DNA of 33,988 nucleotides from Bryobacterales bacterium (GTDB lineage: Bacteria; Acidobacteriota; Terriglobia; Bryobacterales; Bryobacteraceae). Below, one piece after another: positions 15,299-23,042 of this stretch (the first letter of the stretch is position 1; each line of letters starts with the position of its first letter). The notes beneath the pieces are model-generated. The model searched no databases, was not told the DNA's origin, and saw only the letters and a program-made list of their open reading frames with translations. The translations under genes were made by a program, and so were the position numbers. The DNA is taken from NCBI GenBank assembly GCA_026954325.1, contig JAIXKK010000021.1:1-33988 (forward strand). The letters run 5' to 3'.

Positions 15299-16137
15299 GG
15301 GTGGCGGCGGGCTTGTTTCTGGCGGCGAGTTTGTTCGCGCAGCAGCGTATCATCTCGACCACGCCGAGCATCACCGAAATTCTGTTCGCGCTGGGCTTGG
15401 GCCCGCGTGTCGTGGGGGTGACGACGTTCTGCCGTTTTCCGGAAGAGGCGCGGCGTCTTCCGAAGATCGGGACTTTTCTTGATCCGGGCATTGAGACGAT
15501 TCTGGGCTTACGCCCGGACCTGGTGATTGTGCAGAAAAATCCGGTGCGGCTGGCGGAACGGTTGCGCGCCGTCGGACTGCGCGTGATCGAAGTGGATCCG
15601 GAGGCGATGGAAGGCGTGCACCAGACCATCGCGGAGATCGCCCGGACAGTGGGAATTGAGGCGAAGGGCCGGGAGTTGAGCGCGCGGATCCGGAGCGAAC
15701 TCGATCAAGTGAGGCGTGCCACCTCGAAGCTTCCGAAGAAGCGGGTGGTATTTTTCGTCGGCCGTACGCCAGGGACGCTCGATGGGCTGATTGCCGCCGC
15801 GAAGGGTTCCTACCTCATGGAACTGCTCGCCGGCGCCGGAGGCGAGAATATTTTCGAGGACTCCCCGGCGGCGTACCCGAAGGTTTCGCTCGAGGATCTG
15901 CTGGCGCGGAACCCGGAGATCATTCTCGACATGGGAGACTCGACGGGCGCGGGAACGATCACGGAAGAGCACAAACGCGAAGTGATCCGCCTGTGGAACC
16001 GGTATCCGGCGTTGAGCGCTGTCCGCAACCACCGTGTCTATGCGGTGGCGGACGACCGCTTTGTGATTCCCGGGACGCGGATGGTGGAGGCGGTGAAGAT
16101 ATTCGCCAGGCTGCTGCATCCGGAGGCGCGGTGGTGA
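15295..16137 (+). CDS. btuF: Periplasmic cobalamin/corrinoid-binding protein (BtuF-like)
   Basis: This 280-aa class III (BtuF/FhuD-type) solute-binding protein starts with GTG at 15295, overlapping the cobQ stop by 4 bp. A short Sec signal (about residues 1-16, ending LFAQQ) lacks a lipobox Cys, so the protein should be soluble in the periplasm. Fold landmarks are 'RIISTTPSITEILFALGLG', 'VVGVTTFCRFPEE', 'IGTFLDPGIETILGLRPDLVI', the long central helix around residues 100-145, and 'RNPEIILDMG'. Its position before ABC ATPase and permease genes under a cobalamin riboswitch supports corrinoid as ligand; sequence alone would also allow a haem or siderophore binder. Confidence 0.88.
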   Translation: MRVAAGLFLAASLFAQQRIISTTPSITEILFALGLGPRVVGVTTFCRFPEEARRLPKIGTFLDPGIETILGLRPDLVIVQKNPVRLAERLRAVGLRVIEVDPEAMEGVHQTIAEIARTVGIEAKGRELSARIRSELDQVRRATSKLPKKRVVFFVGRTPGTLDGLIAAAKGSYLMELLAGAGGENIFEDSPAAYPKVSLEDLLARNPEIILDMGDSTGAGTITEEHKREVIRLWNRYPALSAVRNHRVYAVADDRFVIPGTRMVEAVKIFARLLHPEARW

Positions 16138-16904
16138 CGGCGCTTCTCGAGTTTCACGAAACGGGGTTTGCCTACAACGGCGCGCGGGTGCTCGAGGGCG
16201 CAACCGCGGCGCTGGCGCCCGGCGAACTGGTGGCCATCGTGGGTCCCAACGGCGCCGGTAAATCGACACTGCTCTCCGTGTGCGCCGGATTGCGGCCGTC
16301 CTATGAGGGCGCCTGCCTGTACGCGGGCAAGGAGGTGCGGGCTTGGAGCCGCCGCGAATTTGCCCGCGAAGCCGCCTTTGTGCCGCAATCGCTGCGGATG
16401 GAATTTCCCTTCACTTGCGAACAGGTGGTGTTGATGGGAAGGGCGCCTTTTGGGGATGGATTGTTCGAGAGAGAGGAGGACTTTCGCGAGGCTGAGAGGG
16501 CAATGGAATTGACGGACTGCGCCGCGTTTCGCAACCGGGATTTTCGCGCCCTGAGCGGTGGAGAGCGGCAACGTGTGGTGCTCGCCTCCGCGATCGCGCA
16601 ACGCCCGCGCGTTCTGCTGCTCGATGAGCCGACGACGTTTCTTGATTTGAAGCACCAGTTGCTGATCTACGGGCTGCTGCGCGATTTGCGCAACCAGGGG
16701 GTGCTGGTGGTGACCGTGACGCATGATCTGAACCTTGCCGCTTCGTTCGCCGACCGGGTCCTGATTCTTCACCGGGGGCGCCAGCGGGCCTGCGGCGCGG
16801 TGGACGAAGTGCTGACGCCCGCGGTCATCCGCGATATCTTCGAGGTGGAATGCACGATGATTCCTCAACCCGGCGGCGGCCGATGGATTGCCTATGGGCG
16901 GTAG
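16134..16904 (+). CDS. btuD: ABC transporter ATPase for cobalamin (BtuD-like)
   Basis: This ATPase of about 256 aa has Walker A GPNGAGKST, Q-loop around FVPQSLRMEFPFT, signature LSGGERQRV, Walker B RVLLLDEPT and the H-loop THDLN. The FecE/BtuD-type family pairs with FecCD permeases. The frame is open upstream, but the natural start is one of two consecutive GTG codons at 16131 and 16134. The second gives the same GTGA stop/start overlap as the cobQ-btuF junction and puts residue 1 just before TALLEFHETGFAY. It is membrane-associated on the cytoplasmic side. The following permease gene overlaps it by 11 bp. Confidence 0.93.
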   Translation: MTALLEFHETGFAYNGARVLEGATAALAPGELVAIVGPNGAGKSTLLSVCAGLRPSYEGACLYAGKEVRAWSRREFAREAAFVPQSLRMEFPFTCEQVVLMGRAPFGDGLFEREEDFREAERAMELTDCAAFRNRDFRALSGGERQRVVLASAIAQRPRVLLLDEPTTFLDLKHQLLIYGLLRDLRNQGVLVVTVTHDLNLAASFADRVLILHRGRQRACGAVDEVLTPAVIRDIFEVECTMIPQPGGGRWIAYGR

Positions 16905-17901
16905 CGCGCTGACGCCGGCGCGGTTTGCGCGGATTCTGGCCGTGTGCGGAGGCGCCTGCCTCATGGTGCTGCTGGTGGCGCCATGGATCGGCCCGGCGCA
17001 CGTGGATCCGCGGAAAGTAATGGCCGGCATTGCTCCGGATACACAGATCTTTTTTCAAGCGCGCCTGACGCGCGTGCTGCTCTCGGTGCTCGCCGGCGGG
17101 GCGCTGGCGACGGCGGGAGTGATCTTTCAGGCCTTGCTCCGAGACTCGCTCGCCGATCCCTACACGCTCGGCATTTCGAGCGGCGCGTCGCTGGGCGCCG
17201 TGCTGGCCATCTGTTTCGGCTGGCGTGATGCCGGGCATTTGCCGGCCGTGTGGATCGCCGCCTTGATGGGCGCATCGGCGGCGCTGCTGATGGTGATCGG
17301 ACTGGCGTCCCATGGGCGGCGAGTCTCCTCCTTCTCATTGCTGATGAGCGGAGTCACGGTGAACACCATCGCGATCGCCGTGATTCTGCTGTTGCAGAGC
17401 GTGGCCAGCTTCGGACAGTCATTCGCCATCAACCGCTGGCTGATGGGGAGCATCGAGTCCGTGGAATATTCGACCATTGCCGGGCTGGCGGTGATCGTGC
17501 TGCCGGTCCTCATCTACGCCTGGCGCGGGGCGCGCAGTTGGAACCTGATGGCGGCGGGGGAGGAGTGGGCCTCGACGAGAGGTGTGGCGGCCTCGCGGTT
17601 CATGTGGAGCGGATTCCTCGCCGGGTCGCTGATTACCGGGACGGTGACGGTGATCACGGGTCCGGTCGGGTTTCTCGGGTTGATTGTGCCGCATGCGCTG
17701 CGCCTGTGGTTTGGCGCGGATCACCGGATTCTGCTGCCCGCGTCGTTTCTCCTGGGCGGCGCGTTTCTGGCCTGCTGCGACACGGTGGCGCGGACGGTGA
17801 TGTCGCCCGTGGATATTCCGGTCGGCGTGATCACGGCGATGCTCGGCGGGCCGTTCTTCCTGTGGCTGTTGCGCATCCGGCAGAAGAGGTACTGGCTATG
17901 A
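16894..17901 (+). CDS. btuC: FecCD-family ABC permease for cobalamin (BtuC-like)
   Basis: This 335-aa inner-membrane permease has about ten hydrophobic helices. Family motifs are 'RLTRVLLSVLAGGALATAGVIFQALLRDSLADPYTLGISSGASLGAV', 'LLMSGVTVNTIAIAVI', 'NRWLMGSI' and the C-terminal 'GPVGFLGLIVPHALRLWFGADHRILLPASFLLGGAFL'. The frame can be read from a TTG at 16888, but the ATG at 16894 is the better start. With the adjacent ATPase and binding protein it forms a complete corrinoid importer. Its stop overlaps the ATG of cobU (ATGA). Confidence 0.93.
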   Translation: MGGSALTPARFARILAVCGGACLMVLLVAPWIGPAHVDPRKVMAGIAPDTQIFFQARLTRVLLSVLAGGALATAGVIFQALLRDSLADPYTLGISSGASLGAVLAICFGWRDAGHLPAVWIAALMGASAALLMVIGLASHGRRVSSFSLLMSGVTVNTIAIAVILLLQSVASFGQSFAINRWLMGSIESVEYSTIAGLAVIVLPVLIYAWRGARSWNLMAAGEEWASTRGVAASRFMWSGFLAGSLITGTVTVITGPVGFLGLIVPHALRLWFGADHRILLPASFLLGGAFLACCDTVARTVMSPVDIPVGVITAMLGGPFFLWLLRIRQKRYWL

Positions 17902-18404
17902 TCCTGGTGGGCGGAGGCAGCCGCAGCGGGAAGACCGGATTTGCGCTCGCGGCCGCGCGCGGGCGCGGGACGCGGTTGGCGTACGTGGCCACGGCGGAGT
18001 TGTTTGATGACGAGATGCGTCAGCGCGCGGAGGCGCATCGCAAGGAACGCGGGGCCGGGTTTGTCACCTTCGAGGAACCGCTGGAAATCAGCTTGTTGCT
18101 TGCGCGAAGAGGCGCGGAATTTGACGCGGTGGTGGTGGATTGCGTGACGTTGTGGATCAGCAATCTGCTGCATGCCGGACGGCAGGATACGCGGGCCGAG
18201 GGCGCCGCGCTGGCCGGGGCGGCACAAGCGTGCGCTGCCGAGGTGATCCTGGTAACCAATGAAGTGGGATGCGGCATCGTTCCGGAGAACGATCTCGCCC
18301 GGCGCTTCCGCGACGAGGCAGGGTGGATGAACCAGACGCTGGCTGAGCGCGCCGCGGAGGTGTACTGGCTGGTCTTCGGCTGCGCATTAAAGGTGAAGGG
18401 ATGA
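17898..18404 (+). CDS. cobU: Adenosylcobinamide kinase / adenosylcobinamide-phosphate guanylyltransferase (CobU)
   Basis: This 168-aa bifunctional enzyme phosphorylates adenosylcobinamide and then transfers GMP to give AdoCbi-GDP. It has the P-loop GGGSRSGKT at the N-terminus, 'LAYVATAELFDDEMRQRAEAHRKER' with the conserved His expected to carry GMP, 'VVVDCVTLWISNLL', and 'LVTNEVGCGIVPENDLARRFRDEAGWMNQTLAE'. The start at 17898 is set by the ATGA overlap with btuC. The same frame stays open far upstream (to 17250) as an antiparallel-looking shadow inside btuC, which should not be annotated as part of the protein. The length matches the family. Confidence 0.95.
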   Translation: MILVGGGSRSGKTGFALAAARGRGTRLAYVATAELFDDEMRQRAEAHRKERGAGFVTFEEPLEISLLLARRGAEFDAVVVDCVTLWISNLLHAGRQDTRAEGAALAGAAQACAAEVILVTNEVGCGIVPENDLARRFRDEAGWMNQTLAERAAEVYWLVFGCALKVKG

Positions 18405-19126
18405 GGCGGCTGCTGGGAGCGATTCAGTTTCTCACCATCATCCCGGTGCGGACGGCGGCGGCGGCGCCAGGAGAGGCGGCTCTGTTTTTTCCGCTGGTGG
18501 GCGCGGCGATCGGATGGCTGGGCGGGGAGTGGTTTTCACTGCTGGAACCGCGGTTGGGCGCGTCGCTTGCCGCGCTCCTGCTCCTGGGGCTATGGGCGCT
18601 GCTCACCGGCGGCTTACATGAGGACGGGCTGGCGGACATTTCCGACGCTTTGCGCGCGCACCGTTCGCGATCGAAGATGATGGGGATCTTGAAGGACAGC
18701 CGCATAGGCGCGTTCGGCGCGCTGGCGCTGATCGTGATTCTGGCGGTGCGCTGGCAGGCGATTGTGCGGCTGGGCACGGCTCCGGCCATTGAACTGGCGG
18801 CATGCCTGGCGGTATCGCGCGCGGCTCTGGTGGCGCAGGCGTATGTATCGCGTCCGCTGGGCGACGGGCTGGGGGCCGCTTTTGCCTCGCGGTTGTCCAC
18901 TCCCACGGCGGTTGTGGCGCTGTTCGAGGGATTGGGCGCGGCGTTTCTTCCAGGCGCGCGGCAAGGGGTGGTGCTGGTATCCGGAGCCGTATTCCTCACC
19001 TGGCTGCTCTATCGCTGGTTCGATGCCAGGCTCGGCGGAGTCAACGGGGATTGTTTGGGGGCGACCAGTCTGCTTGTGGAAACATTCTGTATGGTGCTCG
19101 TTTCATGCCGCAACTGTTTCTTGTAA
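18401..19126 (+). CDS. cobS: Adenosylcobinamide-GDP ribazoletransferase (CobS)
   Basis: This 241-aa integral membrane enzyme joins AdoCbi-GDP with alpha-ribazole (phosphate) to give adenosylcobalamin (phosphate). Motifs are 'AIQFLTIIPVR' at the N-terminus, 'TGGLHEDGLADISDAL' (acidic metal-binding motif), 'MGILKDSRIGAFG', and the C-terminal 'GGVNGDCLGATSLLVE'. Most of the rest is hydrophobic with several membrane helices. The ATG at 18401 overlaps the cobU stop by 4 bp. The last residues (CRNCFL) are read across the start of the next gene. Confidence 0.95.
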   Translation: MRRLLGAIQFLTIIPVRTAAAAPGEAALFFPLVGAAIGWLGGEWFSLLEPRLGASLAALLLLGLWALLTGGLHEDGLADISDALRAHRSRSKMMGILKDSRIGAFGALALIVILAVRWQAIVRLGTAPAIELAACLAVSRAALVAQAYVSRPLGDGLGAAFASRLSTPTAVVALFEGLGAAFLPGARQGVVLVSGAVFLTWLLYRWFDARLGGVNGDCLGATSLLVETFCMVLVSCRNCFL

Positions 19127-19623
19127 GACACGGAGAGCCGGAACAGAAGGGGACGCTGCTCGGACGCCGTGATCCGGGCTTGAGCGCGGAAGGCCGGTTG
19201 GCGGCCGGCGCGGCGCTGACGGGAATACACGCCGCCGTGGCATACGTCAGTCCTTTGCGGCGGGCCCGGGAGACCGCGGCGTTTCTACCGTCCGGGATTC
19301 GCCGTGTCACCCTCGACGCGCTGGCGGAGATCGGGCTTGGCGAATGGGAAGGCCTCGAGTGGCGGGAGGTGGAAGCCCGCTGGCCGGATGTGGCGCGGCG
19401 CAAGCTCGAGCGGTGGTTCGACATTCCTGCTCCGGGCGGGGAGACGTGGCGGCAGGTGGCGGCGCGCGCGGCGTCGGCCATCGAACGGATTCGCTCCGGC
19501 CCGTTTCCGGCTGTTGTCGTGGCGCATCTCGGCATCAATTCCGCGCTTACCGCGCAGTTGACCGGGAGCGATCCCCAAATGTGCGTACAAGGCTATTGCG
19601 AGATCCTCACTTATGACATCTGA
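19105..19623 (+). CDS. cobC: Alpha-ribazole-5'-phosphate phosphatase (CobC-like histidine phosphatase)
   Basis: This 172-aa histidine phosphatase has the catalytic LVRHGEPE motif at residues 6-13, 'SPLRRARETAAFL', the acid region 'LGEWEGLEW', and the second His in VVAHLGIN (usually HGG in relatives, here HLG). In the cobalamin pathway it removes the phosphate from alpha-ribazole phosphate or adenosylcobalamin phosphate. The ATG at 19105 lies inside cobS (22-bp overlap). Membership of the operon between cobS and cobT is the main reason to name it CobC rather than a general phosphatase. Confidence 0.9.
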   Translation: MPQLFLVRHGEPEQKGTLLGRRDPGLSAEGRLAAGAALTGIHAAVAYVSPLRRARETAAFLPSGIRRVTLDALAEIGLGEWEGLEWREVEARWPDVARRKLERWFDIPAPGGETWRQVAARAASAIERIRSGPFPAVVVAHLGINSALTAQLTGSDPQMCVQGYCEILTYDI

Positions 19624-20632
19624 AGACACACAACGGCGGCTCGATTCGCTGACGAAGCCTCCGGGCAGTCTGGGGCGCCTGGAAGAGGTGCTGCTGCGTT
19701 ACACGGAGATCCGCGGGCTGGAGCCTCCGCTGGAGTTGCGCGCGGCGGCGCTCGTCTTCTGCGCCGATCATGGGGTGGTGGAGGAAGGCGTGAGCGCATG
19801 GCCCTCCGAGGTGACTCGGCAGATGGTGCTCAATTTCGTGGCCGGCGGCGCCGCCATCAATGTACTCTGCCGGCACTTCGGAATTGTCCCGCGCATTGTC
19901 GATATGGGCGTCCAGGGGACCGCGGTGGCCGGCGCCCTGGATCGCCGCATCGCGGAGGGCACCCGGAACTTCACGCGCCAACCGGCGATGACCGCGGCGC
20001 AAGCCCGCCAGGCGATCAGTGTGGGGCGGCAGTTGGCTTTGGAGGCGGCCCGGGAATTCGACGTCGTGCTCTGCGGGGAGATGGGGATTGGAAACACGAC
20101 GGCGGCCACGGCCTTGCTGTGCGCATACGCGGGTCTGGATCCGGCGGAGGTTACAGGCGCGGGCGCCGGGTTGAATGAGGAAGGCGTGCGGCGCAAAGCC
20201 GAAGTGATTCGTAAGGCTCTGACGTTCCATCCTTCCCGCGGGCGGATGGAGATTGCCGCCAACTTCGGCGGATTCGAGATTCTGGCAATCGCGGGGGTAA
20301 TCGAAGGCGCGGGGGAAGCGCGGATTCCCGTAATCCTCGACGGGTTCATCAGCACGGCCGCGGCACTGGTGGTGAGTCCGGAGGCACGATGGCCCGTGTT
20401 GTATTCCCATTGTTCGGCCGAGGCGGGGCACCGGCGGATGCTCGAATTTCTCGAAGCACGCCCGCTGCTCGATCTGGATATGCGCCTGGGGGAGGGCACG
20501 GGAGCCGCGCTTGCCGTGGGGATTCTTCAATCGGCATGCCGCCTTTATCACGAAATGGCGACATTCGAGCAGGCGAGTGTTTCGACTTCCGGGCGCGCCC
20601 CGGACCGCCGCTCTCCCGCGCCCCATTCGTAA
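19613..20632 (+). CDS. cobT: Nicotinate-nucleotide:dimethylbenzimidazole phosphoribosyltransferase (CobT)
   Basis: This 339-aa enzyme activates the lower ligand base to alpha-ribazole phosphate. Motifs are 'LTKPPGSLGRLEE' near the N-terminus, 'VFCADHGVVEEGVSAWPSEVT', 'GEMGIGNTTAATAL', 'VTGAGAGL', and 'RLGEGTGAALA' with the catalytic Glu near residue 300. The ATG at 19613 overlaps cobC by 11 bp. After about residue 318 the chain has a Ser/Pro/Arg tail not typical of the family. The gene ends the operon; an inverted repeat after the stop (CCGGA-GG-TCCGG) has no T-run, so the glycosyltransferase gene 58 bp on may be read through into. Confidence 0.95.
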   Translation: MTSEDTQRRLDSLTKPPGSLGRLEEVLLRYTEIRGLEPPLELRAAALVFCADHGVVEEGVSAWPSEVTRQMVLNFVAGGAAINVLCRHFGIVPRIVDMGVQGTAVAGALDRRIAEGTRNFTRQPAMTAAQARQAISVGRQLALEAAREFDVVLCGEMGIGNTTAATALLCAYAGLDPAEVTGAGAGLNEEGVRRKAEVIRKALTFHPSRGRMEIAANFGGFEILAIAGVIEGAGEARIPVILDGFISTAAALVVSPEARWPVLYSHCSAEAGHRRMLEFLEARPLLDLDMRLGEGTGAALAVGILQSACRLYHEMATFEQASVSTSGRAPDRRSPAPHS

Positions 20633-20690
20633 GCCGGAGGTCCGGACGCCGAAACGTCGTGCCATTGCCGTGCCAAGTACACTGGAATCA

Positions 20691-21806
20691 ATGCGCATCC
20701 GCTTCATCACGGCCACACCCATGAACGCCGCCGAGGGCAGCGGTACGTTCGCCGGCATCGCCACGCTGATGAACGCCCTGCGCCGCGCCGGCGCCGAGGT
20801 CGACCTGACCACGCCGTCGCTACGCCTGCCGGTCTTTACCGTCGAGCGTTTGCTGTTCAACCGCCGTCTGCGTCCGTCTCACGCCGACCTCACCGTCGGT
20901 TTCGACATGGACGGTTACACTCTTGCCGGATCCGTGGGAGCGCACATCGCTTCAATCAAGGGCGTCATCGCGGACGAGATGCGATTCGAGCGGGGCGCAA
21001 CGCGGCTGACCATGTCCATCCAGGCTCGATGCGAACGGCGGCATGTTCGTTCGGCCGGCCTCGTCCTAGCCACCAGCCGCTATTCGGCGGATAGAATCCA
21101 GGAATTTTACGGAAAGCCGGCGCGGCTGGCCCTGCTGCCGGAGTTGATCGATCTTGAAGCCTGGCAAAGGGCGCTCGGCGCGGCTCCCGCGCGCCCGGCT
21201 TCAGGAGAGTTTACGGTGCTATCGGTAGGCCGGTTCTTTCCTCGCAAGCGGACCAGTCTGCTGCTTGAATCCGCCGCCGCCCTGCGCCACCGCCTTCCCG
21301 GATTGCGCGTGCGTTTGGTGGGCGACGGCCCGGAAGGCCCTCGACTGCGCGCGCTGCACGAGCGGCTGCGCCTCGGTGACCGCGTCGTTTTTCTGGGCCA
21401 CGTCGATCAGGCGGCACTGGCGGCCGAGTTCCGAAACTGCGACCTCTTCTGCCACCCCAGTGTTCAGGAAGGCTTTGGCATCGTGTTCCTGGAGGCCATG
21501 GCCGCGCGCAAGCCGATTGTCGCCGCCCGCGCCGCCGCCGCGCCCGAGGTGGTTCCCCACGCCCGGTTTGCCGAACCGGATTCCGCGGCGTCACTCGGCG
21601 CCGCCATCGAAGCCCTGGCGGCCGATTCCGGTCTCCGCCGCGAGATCGCCGGGCAGGGGGCGCAAATGGTGCGCCGGTACGAAGCCGCTACCGTCGCCCG
21701 GTCGTTTCTGGCGCTTGCCGAGGAGGCGGTATCGACAGGCCACCCCGCTCTCCGCCACCAGCCGGCAGCAATGAAAGGATGTCCCCCACGTGGCGCCAGA
21801 CCATAA
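20691..21806 (+). CDS. GT4-family glycosyltransferase
   Basis: This 371-aa GT-B protein has an N-terminal Rossmann half opening with MRIRFITATPMNAAEGSGTF (a glycine-rich acceptor loop). The C-terminal half is typical of glycosyltransferases group 1: 'TVLSVGRFFPRKRTSLLLES', 'RLVGDGPEGPRLRAL', 'VVFLGHVDQAALAAEF', and the E-x7-E motif EGFGIVFLE. I prefer the ATG at 20691 over an upstream in-frame start because the family fold starts there. It could act in lipopolysaccharide or exopolysaccharide synthesis. Donor and acceptor cannot be told from sequence. It has no obvious link with the cobalamin operon. Confidence 0.88.
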   Translation: MRIRFITATPMNAAEGSGTFAGIATLMNALRRAGAEVDLTTPSLRLPVFTVERLLFNRRLRPSHADLTVGFDMDGYTLAGSVGAHIASIKGVIADEMRFERGATRLTMSIQARCERRHVRSAGLVLATSRYSADRIQEFYGKPARLALLPELIDLEAWQRALGAAPARPASGEFTVLSVGRFFPRKRTSLLLESAAALRHRLPGLRVRLVGDGPEGPRLRALHERLRLGDRVVFLGHVDQAALAAEFRNCDLFCHPSVQEGFGIVFLEAMAARKPIVAARAAAAPEVVPHARFAEPDSAASLGAAIEALAADSGLRREIAGQGAQMVRRYEAATVARSFLALAEEAVSTGHPALRHQPAAMKGCPPRGARP

Positions 21807-21893
21807 CAGGTTTTGTATCGAAACCTTTGGCCTCATAATGACCTGCTCCCAGCGGGACGTTGAGGTGGATGGATATCGCAAAGTTCACGAGGA

Positions 21894-23042
21894 GTGCCTA
21901 CGCCACCGCGATCGGATCCGCGCGTAGACGCCATTCTGGAGGCTGTCTCGGATATCTACGGCTTCCCGCCGGCTGGAGTCCGGCACGCAGTCTCCGCTGC
22001 GCGGCCGCCCTCTAACTCCCTGCCCCATCACTCCCTCCTGGACTACTACGGGGCGGCGGCTTGCAGGATTGCAGGCTGGCTCCCCTATACCTTTGCCTTT
22101 CGCGACTCGGTACGCCAGACACTCGCCATTTCCCCCGCGGGAGCGACTGGTCTCCGCATCCCGCTTGCCCCCGGGCGCGAAGTCGTTACCCAAATCGCGC
22201 CGCCCGGAAAGCAGATGCCGCCAAAGGTCCCGCTCGACCACGTGGCTCAATGTGTCGCTCTCCTTCTCGCCGCGGGCGCCCGGATCTGGGACGACGATAT
22301 CCATCGCCTGCTTTCCGTCCGGCTTACACGGAACTCACTCCACGCTACATTCACGTGGGACCGCTACTTCTCCTGCCGCCTCACGGCAGGCCTGATGCGC
22401 GAAGAGATGGCGACAGGCCGCCTGCTCCTGCGGGATACGCTGGCGCCTACCGTGCAGTCCCTCACCGATTTCCACAGCCGGCGCACCGCCGGCGGCGTTC
22501 AAATGCTGTGTGCTCTTGCCCGTGAAGATGACTTCGTTCTTCCGCTCCAGGTGCGCTCAAGTCGCGTCGGAGAAGCCGCAGGCAGCTACGGTGTCGTCCC
22601 CATGGCCTATCACCAGGGTGCAATCGAACCCTCGGCCACCGCCCTGCGCGAAGTGGCCGAGGAACTCTTCGGCGGAGAGGAAAACTCCCCTTCCTACCTC
22701 CATCACCCGGCCATCCGGTGGCTTCTGGCTCATCGTGCCCAGATACACCTGGAGGCAACCGCTTTCTTCCTCAACCTGGTTCACGGCAATTATGACTTCG
22801 CCATGCTCCTCGCGGTCCTGGATCCTGGGTTCTACCGGCAGTTCGGCGGCGCGTTGGTGACATCCTGGGAATCCGAAGCTCACCTTATGGTCAGTTCCCG
22901 CGATCACCATCTGCTCGGTGAACTCCTCAGCGCCCCCAACTGGGAGCCCCAGACTCTCGGAACCTTCGTCGAAGGCCTGATACGCCTTCGCGAAATCGAT
23001 CCCGAGCGCACAGCCAACCTCCACCTCAACCGCCTATCGTGA
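21894..23042 (+). CDS. Unrecognised 382-aa protein with a degenerate Nudix-like segment
   Basis: I do not recognise the family. The frame starts at a GTG (21894) with a GGAG almost touching it, so the real start may lie slightly downstream. No signal peptide or membrane helix is seen. A central segment 'REVAEELFGGEE' at residues 252-263 looks like the core of a Nudix box (REUXEEXGU), but the upstream Gly and Glu spacing is wrong. There are two Cys-poor halves, a Trp/His-rich middle (TWDRYFSCRL; RWLLAHRAQIHLEATAFFLNLVHGNYDF) and an acidic C-terminus. It overlaps the convergent radical SAM gene by 17 bp. A possible promoter (TTTTGT 21811-21816, CATAAT 21834-21839) lies upstream. Confidence 0.75.
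   Translation: MPTPPRSDPRVDAILEAVSDIYGFPPAGVRHAVSAARPPSNSLPHHSLLDYYGAAACRIAGWLPYTFAFRDSVRQTLAISPAGATGLRIPLAPGREVVTQIAPPGKQMPPKVPLDHVAQCVALLLAAGARIWDDDIHRLLSVRLTRNSLHATFTWDRYFSCRLTAGLMREEMATGRLLLRDTLAPTVQSLTDFHSRRTAGGVQMLCALAREDDFVLPLQVRSSRVGEAAGSYGVVPMAYHQGAIEPSATALREVAEELFGGEENSPSYLHHPAIRWLLAHRAQIHLEATAFFLNLVHGNYDFAMLLAVLDPGFYRQFGGALVTSWESEAHLMVSSRDHHLLGELLSAPNWEPQTLGTFVEGLIRLREIDPERTANLHLNRLS

Noticed and set aside
17250..17897. Long upstream extension of the cobU frame
   Set aside because: It runs inside btuC in another frame and has no CobU character before the ATG at 17898.
20633..20660. Terminator after cobT
   Set aside because: There is an inverted repeat CCGGA-GG-TCCGG but no T-run, so the evidence for termination is weak.
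20511..20690. N-terminal extension of the glycosyltransferase
   Set aside because: It overlaps the end of cobT and is not protein-like; the GT-B fold begins at the ATG at 20691.
20665..20693. Leaderless promoter for the glycosyltransferase (TACACT 7 nt before the ATG)
   Set aside because: No -35 at suitable distance; read-through from the cobalamin operon is as likely.
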